Shown: positions 57,330-64,000 of the stretch, piece by piece | How positions within the stretch are numbered: the first letter of the stretch is position 1 | Layout: every line of letters starts with the position of its first letter | From: an uncultured Clostridia bacterium | GTDB lineage: Bacteria > Bacillota > Clostridia > Christensenellales > Borkfalkiaceae | Direction: 5' to 3' | NCBI GenBank assembly: GCA_934247225.1 | Contig: CAKQJE010000007.1 | Span: forward strand, 1 to 64,000 | DNA length: 64,000 nucleotides | Made by a program: the position numbers and the translations under genes | The notes under the pieces: model-generated | The model's database searches: none | Seen by the model: only the letters and a program-made list of their open reading frames with translations | What the model was told of the DNA's origin: nothing

Positions 57330-58157
57330 ATGGTTAATTTTGTAGCGGATAACGTCGGGTTCAACGACGTAAATCTGCGAAATTTAAAAATCGACTATAC
57401 GAGAATAGATACCGTCGACGGATCGGAAATCATAAAATATTCGTTCGACAGCTTGTGTTTTGTGGCAAACGGGGCGGGATTTGCAAGCTCGGGCGGAAAA
57501 ACCTGGCGCGAACTGACCCGAGGGGCAGCCGTATACGTCAGAAAAAACGAGGAGTTTACCTTTGTTTCGACGGGGACGGACGAATTCGAAATCTATTCCG
57601 TTATCGTCGACACTTACGGAAGCGACGACTTTTTCGGCGCGATAGGATTTTCCGCCGAAAACAGGTTATCTTCTCTCGACGGGAAGATGACCGTCGTCGA
57701 AGAGCTTTATAAAACGGCGAAAAAGGGGAATTCGGCTTCCGCATACGAATGCGTGGGCAAATTCTTCGAAGTGATTTCTTATTTCGCGCATGCTTCGGAA
57801 GGCGAAGAAAAGCCACGCACGGACGAAAACGAATACGTTGCCAAGGCTAAGGAATTCATTCATATGCAGTATCACCTTGACATAAACGTCACGATGATCG
57901 CCGAAGCCGTTTATCTCAACAGGTCGTATTTCAGTACGATGTTCAAAAGCGTGACGGGGGTTTCCCCGCTCGAATACCTGATAGATTTCAGGATAAAACA
58001 GGCGTGCAAACTCCTTGCCATGGGCAAAGGGGTCACGGACACCGCGATGCTCACGGGATTTAATTCCGCTTCGGCGTTTGCGGCGCACTTTAAAAGAAAA
58101 ATGAAAGAAACGCCTTCGGAATACAGAGCAAAGGCGATTTCGGGAGGAAAGATATGA
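57330..58157 (+). CDS. AraC-family regulator
   Basis: A 275-residue regulator. The N-terminal half (about 1-120) is a cupin-like sensor of weak similarity; the C-terminal double HTH is clear: INVTMIAEAVYLNRSYFSTMFKSV, YLIDFRIKQACKLLAMG and VTDTAMLTGFNSASAFAAHFKRKM. It overlaps the following binding-protein gene by ATGA and supplies its GGAGG ribosome site, so regulator and importer are co-translated. It likely controls this second glycan locus. Confidence 0.92.
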   Translation: MVNFVADNVGFNDVNLRNLKIDYTRIDTVDGSEIIKYSFDSLCFVANGAGFASSGGKTWRELTRGAAVYVRKNEEFTFVSTGTDEFEIYSVIVDTYGSDDFFGAIGFSAENRLSSLDGKMTVVEELYKTAKKGNSASAYECVGKFFEVISYFAHASEGEEKPRTDENEYVAKAKEFIHMQYHLDINVTMIAEAVYLNRSYFSTMFKSVTGVSPLEYLIDFRIKQACKLLAMGKGVTDTAMLTGFNSASAFAAHFKRKMKETPSEYRAKAISGGKI

Positions 58158-59989
58158 AAAAAGTAAGTAAGATTTTATCGGCAGCGATGGCGGTATGTAT
58201 GCTTGCGACGGTCGGCGCTTCCTGCGGAAGAGAAACGAGCGGAACGAGCGTCGACACGAGCAAGGTTCAGCTTCTCGTCGGCAATTTCAACGGCGGATAC
58301 GGAAACACATGGCTCAAAAAGGCGGTAAACAGATTTACCGAGAAATACAAAGATTACGATTTCGGAAACGGAAAGAAAGGCGTTCAGGTCGTCATCGACG
58401 ACGACTCCAAGTATTCAGGCAAAATCGAAAACACTATGTCGACCTGGGCGCAGAACGTAATCCTTGCGGAAAACGTCAACTATTATAACCTCGTAGACAT
58501 CAAGGACGCTTCGAGCAAGTACCTCGTCGATATTTCCGACGTCGTCAACACGCCCGTAAATCAGGATCTTATCACGGGCAGCGTCGACCCCGATTACGCG
58601 AGCGATACAAAATCAATCGGACAGATAATGAATTCCGAAATGAAATCTTATCTCGACGCGGACGGAGGCGGAAAATATTACGGCGTTCCTTTCTATGAAG
58701 CGACCGTAGGTATCGTTTACGACCTCGACGTTTTTGAAAAATACGGATTCTATTATGCCGCGGAAGGCTACGGCGACGCGGACGGATTTATTCAGGACGT
58801 CAACGGCAATTGGATCGGAGAGAACGGAAAAGTTGTCGGAAGTGCAAGCACTATGAGCTATGAAGACGCTTTAAAAGAGGGCGTTAAGCTCGGAAAAGGT
58901 CCCGACGGAGCGGAAAGCACTTACGACGACGGTTGCGCCGCGACTTACGACGATTTCTTCAAGCTTTGCCTTCGTATGAACGCGAGAAACGTGTACCCCC
59001 TTACCTGGCCGGGAGCGCAGGAAACTCTGAGATATCTCAATTACCTTGCTTATAACCTTTGGGTCGATTACGAAGGCGTATCTCAGATGGGTCTTAACTA
59101 TTCTCTTTCGGGAACGGCAAACGACCTTATCAAACTCGATACGTATAACGCCGCAACGGGAACTTACGAAGTCGAATCGGTCAACATCACCGACGCTAAC
59201 GGTTACGAACTTCAACGTCAGGCAGGAAAGTACGAAGCGATTAACTTCATAAAGAGACTTCTTGCCGACGAGAAGCACTACGACCCCGCAATCTGCGTGA
59301 GCGATACGAGCCAGAAAGACGCGGAAAGACAGTTCATTCTCTCTGCCGATCCCGCTATTAAAGACAGAGCGATGCTCATCGACGGAAGCTGGTGGCAGAA
59401 CGAAGCGAAGAATATGTTCGAGGATATGGCGATCGATAAAAACAACGACGCCTACCGTGCGGAAAACCGTCGTTTCGGACTTTTGCCCCTTCCCAAGGCT
59501 AGCGCGAGCAAAGTCGGTCAGGAAGCCTCGCTTGCGTTCAACACCGCGACGCTCATCTTTATAAATAAGAAAACGACTGCGGACGAAACAACGCTCAAAG
59601 TCGCAAAGCAGTTCGTAAAATTCCTTCACACTCACGAATCTCTTTACGAATTCACCTCCACGACTGCTTCGGCTCGTCCTTACACGTACAGCCTTTCCGA
59701 TGATGAGAAAGATACGCTTACGAGCGTTGCCAAACAGAACTACGAACTTCACTCGGCAACACATTTCGTGTTCCCGTATTCCAAACAGACGATAGTCCGT
59801 ACCAACTACGAGAGATTCTCCTGCTCGGGCTACCTTGTTTTCGAAGCTTACGGAAAGCAGGAAACCATTCTTGCCCAGAGATTCCTTAACAATAAAGAAA
59901 CCACTGCATGGGACTACTTCAAGTCCATGGTAGAAGATCACGGCAAGAGCTTCTGGGAAACCAATTTCGGAAAAGATATTAAAAAGTAA
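58154..59989 (+). CDS. Extracellular solute-binding lipoprotein (second CUT1 importer)
   Basis: A 611-residue lipoprotein (lipobox GAS-C24). It has the two-lobe binding fold: VQLLVGNFNGGYGNTWLKKAVNRF at the start, VPFYEATVGIVYDLDVFEKYGFYY at the hinge, and MLIDGSWWQNEAKNMF plus RRFGLLPLPKAS late. Large CUT1 binding proteins of this type take oligosaccharides or glycan fragments. It starts within the end of the AraC gene (ATGA overlap). The two permease genes follow. No ATPase is encoded here either. Confidence 0.93.
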   Translation: MKKVSKILSAAMAVCMLATVGASCGRETSGTSVDTSKVQLLVGNFNGGYGNTWLKKAVNRFTEKYKDYDFGNGKKGVQVVIDDDSKYSGKIENTMSTWAQNVILAENVNYYNLVDIKDASSKYLVDISDVVNTPVNQDLITGSVDPDYASDTKSIGQIMNSEMKSYLDADGGGKYYGVPFYEATVGIVYDLDVFEKYGFYYAAEGYGDADGFIQDVNGNWIGENGKVVGSASTMSYEDALKEGVKLGKGPDGAESTYDDGCAATYDDFFKLCLRMNARNVYPLTWPGAQETLRYLNYLAYNLWVDYEGVSQMGLNYSLSGTANDLIKLDTYNAATGTYEVESVNITDANGYELQRQAGKYEAINFIKRLLADEKHYDPAICVSDTSQKDAERQFILSADPAIKDRAMLIDGSWWQNEAKNMFEDMAIDKNNDAYRAENRRFGLLPLPKASASKVGQEASLAFNTATLIFINKKTTADETTLKVAKQFVKFLHTHESLYEFTSTTASARPYTYSLSDDEKDTLTSVAKQNYELHSATHFVFPYSKQTIVRTNYERFSCSGYLVFEAYGKQETILAQRFLNNKETTAWDYFKSMVEDHGKSFWETNFGKDIKK

Positions 59990-60019
59990 TTCGGGAAAAA
60001 CCGATAAACGAAGTGTACA

Positions 60020-61036
60020 ATGCGAAAAAGAACAAAATCAGATAAGCCGTCTCTGTTTGAGAAGGCGACAAATCGCGTCGGGTGGGCGTGGTATTCTTTG
60101 AAAGTCAAAGTTGCCTCGCTTTTCCCGAAGCGGGAAAAAACAGCCAGACTCGGCGCAAAACGAAGAAAAGACGCGTTTTTCGTTTACGGAATGCTTCTTT
60201 TGCCGCTTATCCAATTCGGAATTTTCTATATCGGAGTGAACATCAACTCGATAATGATGACTTTCCAGCGCTACGTCGACGGGGAATATCAGTGGGCGGG
60301 TTTTTATAACTTCGAATTCATCTGGAAGGACTTTATCAGTCAGGAAATTTTCGGCAGCGTAGTGAAAAATTCGCTTTTGTCGTTCGTCGTCGTTCAACTG
60401 ATGTCGCCGCTCATTTTGTTTGCGACTTACTTTATTTACAGAAAATTCGTCGGGTACAGATTTTTCAAAATAATGCTGTTTTTGCCCACGATAATATCGA
60501 TAGTAATCACGGTCACGATTTATAAAAAAGTTTGCGAGGTGGCAATCCCCGCGATCTGGTCGGGTCTTTTCCAAAAGAGCATAAGAGGGCTTTTAAGCAA
60601 TCCCGACACCCGCTACGGAGCGATAATGTTCTTCTATCTGTGGCTGAGTTTCGGAAGCCTGATGCTTATGTACCTCGGTGCGATGAACGGAATTTCCGAT
60701 TCTATATCGGAAGCCGCGAGACTCGACGGCGCGAGCAACATTCAGGAGTTTGTATATATCGTTTTCCCGATGATATATCCCACGTTCTCCACGCTTTTCT
60801 ACACGTCCGTGGCTACGATTTTCACCAATCAGATAAACTTGTATTCGTTATGGGGAGCTTCCGCGCCGCCGTCCGTTATGACGTTCGGTTACTATTTATA
60901 CAGAGAAGTTTCTATGGCGGAAGAAGTCCGTTATCCGAGCTTAGCGACGCTCGGCGTTATGATGACGCTTGTAGCCGCGCCGCTCACGTTCTTCTTTAAA
61001 TGGATGCTCGCAAAACTCGGGCCGAAGGTGGACTGA
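60020..61036 (+). CDS. Sugar ABC importer permease, MalF/LplB type
   Basis: A 338-residue permease. About 50 basic residues precede the first helix (FFVYGMLLLPLIQFGIFYIGV). Six helices follow, with the EAA loop ISEAARLDGASNIQEFVYIVFP. LplB-type permeases of this length belong to CUT1 systems for complex sugars. It overlaps the next permease gene (TGATG), so the two are coupled in equal amounts. Confidence 0.93.
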   Translation: MRKRTKSDKPSLFEKATNRVGWAWYSLKVKVASLFPKREKTARLGAKRRKDAFFVYGMLLLPLIQFGIFYIGVNINSIMMTFQRYVDGEYQWAGFYNFEFIWKDFISQEIFGSVVKNSLLSFVVVQLMSPLILFATYFIYRKFVGYRFFKIMLFLPTIISIVITVTIYKKVCEVAIPAIWSGLFQKSIRGLLSNPDTRYGAIMFFYLWLSFGSLMLMYLGAMNGISDSISEAARLDGASNIQEFVYIVFPMIYPTFSTLFYTSVATIFTNQINLYSLWGASAPPSVMTFGYYLYREVSMAEEVRYPSLATLGVMMTLVAAPLTFFFKWMLAKLGPKVD

Positions 61037-61926
61037 TGGAAAAACGAATGAAAAAATCGGGCGTTTCGCCCTTTGCCGTAATAGTATTCATACTGCTTGT
61101 TCTTTACACGGCGTCGTTTCTGCTTCCCGTTTTGTGGGGCGTGAACCTTTCGCTTAAAACGAACAACAACGCGGTACTTCGTCCGTTCTCGGTGGATTTT
61201 CCGTTGCGTTTCGAAAACTACGCGACGGTATTTAAGGAATTCAAAGTTTCCGTTTACACTCAGAACGGCTCGAACACCTATTATATGGAGCATATGCTCT
61301 GGTTCACGCTCGTCTATGCGGTCGCGTGTTCGTTCGTGAACATCGCGGTGACCTGTCTCGTGGCGTATATCACCGCGCGTTTCGATTTTAAAATTTGCAG
61401 GATCATCGACGGGGTCGTAATCGTCGCGATGATTTTGCCGATAGTAGGTTCTATGCCGAGCGAACTGCGCATAATGCGCGCTCTGGGGCTTTACGACTCC
61501 CTTTGGGGAATGATGATAATGAAAGCCAACTTCGTCGGCGGAACGACGTTCCTCATATTCAACGTCGCGTTCAAAGGCTTCCCGAAGGATTTCGAGGAGG
61601 CGGCGTGGATCGACGGCGCGAGCAACTTTACCGTCATGATGACGATAATGATGCCTATGATAAAAACGACGTTCTCCACGATGTGGCTGCTTTCGTTCAT
61701 AGGATTCTGGAACGATTATCAGACTCCGCTTCTGTATTTCCCGTCCAAGCCCACGCTTTCTTACGGTTTGTACAGATTTACGACGGACACGACGAGCGTT
61801 GCCGGCACAAGCACGCCGCTCGCTCTCGCGACCTGTTTCCTTCTGATGCTCCCCATTCTCGCGGTGTTTTTGTTCACCTCGGAAAAGCTCATAGGCAACG
61901 TGTCCGTGGGCGGACTTAAAGAGTGA
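61036..61926 (+). CDS. Sugar ABC importer permease, MalG/YtcP type
   Basis: A 296-residue permease with six helices and the EAA loop FEEAAWIDGASNFTVMMTIMMP. I start at 61036, where ATG overlaps the previous stop (TGATG) and GAAGGTGG lies before it; an upstream in-frame ATG at 61000 is inside the first permease gene. It completes the membrane part of the second importer. Confidence 0.93.
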   Translation: MEKRMKKSGVSPFAVIVFILLVLYTASFLLPVLWGVNLSLKTNNNAVLRPFSVDFPLRFENYATVFKEFKVSVYTQNGSNTYYMEHMLWFTLVYAVACSFVNIAVTCLVAYITARFDFKICRIIDGVVIVAMILPIVGSMPSELRIMRALGLYDSLWGMMIMKANFVGGTTFLIFNVAFKGFPKDFEEAAWIDGASNFTVMMTIMMPMIKTTFSTMWLLSFIGFWNDYQTPLLYFPSKPTLSYGLYRFTTDTTSVAGTSTPLALATCFLLMLPILAVFLFTSEKLIGNVSVGGLKE

Positions 61927-62040
61927 TGCGGACGATTTAAGAAGTAATGCGGACTACTTAAAGAGTAACGCAGACGATTTAAAAGGTAGCGTAGTCGGCT
62001 TAAAGGAGAAGCGGACTTAAAAAAAGCGGACTTAAATAGC
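61921..62040 (+). repeat. Degenerate tandem repeat between permease and lipoprotein genes
   Basis: About six imperfect units of 15-25 bases built on GCGGAC-N-ACTTAAA-type words follow the permease stop codon (for example GCGGACGATTTAAG, GCGGACTACTTAAAG, GCAGACGATTTAAAAG). Unit length shortens towards the end. No ORF is supported. Confidence 0.6.
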
Positions 62041-62101
62041 AATATAAGTTAATTTTAAAGAGAAAACCCCGATAAAAAATATCGACAAGGAGATATCTTA
62101 A

Positions 62102-63892
62102 ATGAAAAAGATAATGATGAGAATTCTGGCTTTGCTCGTCGCGGCGATGACCGTGTTCGGGATAGCCTCGTGCGGAACGACCCCCTCGGACAATTCGACT
62201 TCTTCGGGCGGCGGAGACAAGGAAAACACCAACTTGCAAAGGTATTTCGCGCCCGTCGTTAAAGTTTCCAAAACGGGTCTTGCATCCTGGACGGATCTCG
62301 AAGGCGCGGAAAAGTTCGTTTACGTGATAAACGACGGCAAGGAGACGGAAACGACCGAAAAATCCGTTCAGCTCGAACTTAACGATAAAATCGTCGTTAA
62401 ATGTCTCGGCAACGGCACGACCCGCAGAGAAAGTCGCTGGTCGGAAATCGCGCAGTATGTTCCCGCTCACAGCTATGCCTTAGAAGGCAGCGGCGGACCG
62501 AGCAACACGTTCAACGTTTATAAGCCCGACGGCACTGTCGTCCTCGACACGATCGGCGGAACCAAGCAGAACGGCGATATAATACGCGCAGGCGAGGAAT
62601 ATATATTCGAATTCGATATAACGGTAGGACCTTACCACAACGCGCTTATGATAGCGGGCGTTGAAGACGCCGTTATTTCCGATCTTACCTGGTCGGACAA
62701 AATGTATTCGGCAAAAGAGGGCGAAAAAGCCGACACTTCGGATAAGTTCTACGAAGTTCTTTACGAAACGGCATACAAACTTTATCCCGACTACGCTTCT
62801 CTTCACAGAAGTACCTGGTCTTATACGGGTGCGTATTTCCCCGATGAAAACGGCGTGGGAATGTCCACTTACGGCTGGTTTATGAAAAACACCCCCGCGG
62901 CGTCTACCGACGGCGTTTACGACACGAGCGCGGACGGTTTCTGGACGGTTGAGCCGAATTGGTGTTCCACTTTCTACGGCGCGCATTTTTTAAGTACCAA
63001 GAAACAGACCAAAGAGAGAATGGACGCGGGTTATAAATACGTCCGTTTCAAAATCAAATATAATTCCGTTCACGTTCACGGCGCGCCTTGCATAGACGGC
63101 GTAGAGGAATACGGAAAAACGCTCGGAAAGGACGAGTTCAATTTCTTTGCGATCGTTCACCAACAGGAAAGATATCTTTACTTCAACAGCGACGACGTTG
63201 TCGAACGTACCCCCGCGAGCGGCTCGTTCGCGACCGACGACAACGGTAAAGCCGCTTCCGACGTAACGTTATACGACGCGGAAACGGGCGAAAAAATCTT
63301 CTCTGACGGTTCTCACGGAAACGCGATTACCACGAACAAGAAATATATCCTCGAAATAAACGCAGAGGGCAGCCTTAACGGCAGCGTTGTGTTTACGGGC
63401 GTTGAAAACGCGCTCATTTCGGACGTTACCTGGTCGAATAAGACTTACGCCGAAAGAAGCGGCGAAAGCGCGACCGCGGATACGCTTAAAGTTCTCGCGA
63501 TGGACACAGCCGGTCACCACTTAGCTTCCGAAAGACCTCTTTTCCACAGATTGTGGAAGAGTTCGGACGGTTACACCGGAAATTATCAGGGGAAATGCGT
63601 TATAAACAACGACGGAAAAATCGACACCGCGGTTGCTGCGAACAGATCGACGGAACACAACCGTTGTCTCGAATTTGCGAGAAAGAATTGGTTCGCCAGC
63701 GCGAAAACGAGCAAAGAAGCGGCTAAGAAGTATTTCAGAGTTACGATAGAATGGCGCAGCTTCGATACGATCCAGGTCGGACACGTAGTCGAGGATAAGA
63801 CTGACGAGAATTACGGCAGACTTGCCGCGTTCGACTTCAACGCGTTCATATACAGCCCCGCAGGCGGAAGATACCTCTATCTTGCGGCTTAA
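62102..63892 (+). CDS. Surface lipoprotein with duplicated beta-rich domain
   Basis: A 596-residue lipoprotein (lipobox IAS-C24). After a linker and a short fibronectin-like region (about 45-120: VVKVSKTGLASWTDLEGAEKFVYVI), two copies of a domain of about 200 residues follow, starting near 125 and 385. Matching phrases are FEFDITVGPYHNALMIAGVEDAVISDLTWSDKMY with LEINAEGSLNGSVVFTGVENALISDVTWSNKTY, and each copy closes with RYLYFNS or RYLYLAA. No enzyme motif is seen; a carbohydrate-binding or scaffold role at the surface is likely. It is expressed from ATCGACAAGGAGATATCTTAA. Confidence 0.75.
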   Translation: MKKIMMRILALLVAAMTVFGIASCGTTPSDNSTSSGGGDKENTNLQRYFAPVVKVSKTGLASWTDLEGAEKFVYVINDGKETETTEKSVQLELNDKIVVKCLGNGTTRRESRWSEIAQYVPAHSYALEGSGGPSNTFNVYKPDGTVVLDTIGGTKQNGDIIRAGEEYIFEFDITVGPYHNALMIAGVEDAVISDLTWSDKMYSAKEGEKADTSDKFYEVLYETAYKLYPDYASLHRSTWSYTGAYFPDENGVGMSTYGWFMKNTPAASTDGVYDTSADGFWTVEPNWCSTFYGAHFLSTKKQTKERMDAGYKYVRFKIKYNSVHVHGAPCIDGVEEYGKTLGKDEFNFFAIVHQQERYLYFNSDDVVERTPASGSFATDDNGKAASDVTLYDAETGEKIFSDGSHGNAITTNKKYILEINAEGSLNGSVVFTGVENALISDVTWSNKTYAERSGESATADTLKVLAMDTAGHHLASERPLFHRLWKSSDGYTGNYQGKCVINNDGKIDTAVAANRSTEHNRCLEFARKNWFASAKTSKEAAKKYFRVTIEWRSFDTIQVGHVVEDKTDENYGRLAAFDFNAFIYSPAGGRYLYLAA

Positions 63893-63986
63893 TAAGCAGC
63901 TTAATTCGCGGCTGAATATGCGGCTTAACGCGGCTAAAACTCAACTTAAAACGCGGTTTAACAATTTAAAATCAGAGGGAAGATGA

Positions 63987-64000
63987 ATGAGAAAAAAATC
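63987..64000 (+). CDS. Start of a further gene, cut by the window end
   Basis: AGAGGGAAG at 63973-63982 is followed by ATGAATGAGAAAAAAATC. The ATG at 63987 (M-R-K-K-I) has the better spacing; the ATG at 63983 (M-N-E-K-K-I) is the alternative. A basic start fits another exported protein of the locus. The gap 63893-63982 holds only a short GCGGCTTAA-type degenerate repeat. Confidence 0.45.

Noticed and set aside
58871..59941. 356-codon open frame on the minus strand
   Set aside because: Antisense to the second solute-binding lipoprotein; a shadow frame.

Overview
The window looks like chromosomal DNA of an uncultured, probably gut-associated Gram-positive anaerobe (Bacillota, Clostridia). The signs are AGGAGG-type ribosome sites, consensus sigma-70/sigma-A promoters with 17-base spacers, many lipoproteins with a lipobox cysteine, CadC-like and DeoR-type regulators, a minimal SufC-SufB pair, and a bacterial microcompartment (BMC) next to several sugar ABC importers. 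The species cannot be named from the sequence alone.

Layout. 0-1.4 kb: the end of one IS at the window edge, then an IS30-family element sitting inside a 203-bp repeat whose intact copy is at 53.8-54.0 kb. 1.4-9.3 kb, mostly minus strand: a two-component system, a membrane-anchored DUF1508 protein, a DEDDh exonuclease, a DUF308 membrane protein, a SufC-SufB pair, and a MntP manganese exporter behind a yybP-ykoY-type riboswitch. 9.4-14.6 kb: an AraC regulator divergent from an RbsA/RbsC/RbsB-type sugar importer. 14.7-17.9 kb: a flotillin behind a second riboswitch-like leader, a small membrane protein and a PHP phosphatase. 18.1-28.2 kb: the BMC locus (EutS, EutP, class II aldolase, acylating aldehyde dehydrogenase, alcohol dehydrogenase, four BMC-H, PduL, EutN, PduS, PduT, DeoR). 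ParA-like and ParB-like genes follow. 30.2-32 kb: tRNA-Thr and about 1 kb of nested repeats, then a gene broken by a MITE-like element. 32.2-46 kb: a LacI-regulated glycan locus with a beta-propeller/permease fusion, a second permease, a binding lipoprotein, two GH99/WbsX-like lipoproteins and a 1065-residue wall-anchored protein. 46-50 kb: repeats, tRNA-Gly, tRNA-Val and an ArsR/HMA/P-type ATPase metal-efflux operon. 50-53.6 kb: SPFH, DUF1858, zinc-ribbon and cyclophilin-like genes. 54.9-64 kb: a second glycan locus (TIM-barrel lipoprotein, metallo-hydrolase, AraC, binding protein, two permeases, a repeat-containing lipoprotein).

How it fits together. Neither glycan locus encodes an ABC ATPase, so both probably share one encoded elsewhere. 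The BMC has no glycyl-radical enzyme, diol dehydratase or ethanolamine lyase. Its apparent aldehyde source is the class II aldolase, as in fucose/rhamnose-type compartments. All four core enzymes carry a similar short amphipathic helix that could target them to the shell. The compartment would split a sugar phosphate to an aldehyde, oxidise part of it to acyl-CoA and acyl phosphate, and reduce the rest to an alcohol to recycle NAD.

The points most worth a second look are: an exact 14-bp repeat present eight times (TAATCGACTTATAG), the ParA/ParB-like pair beside the BMC, tandem stem-loop repeats with compensatory changes near tRNA-Thr, a structured MITE family with one interrupted gene and one empty-site comparison, and the propeller-permease fusion.
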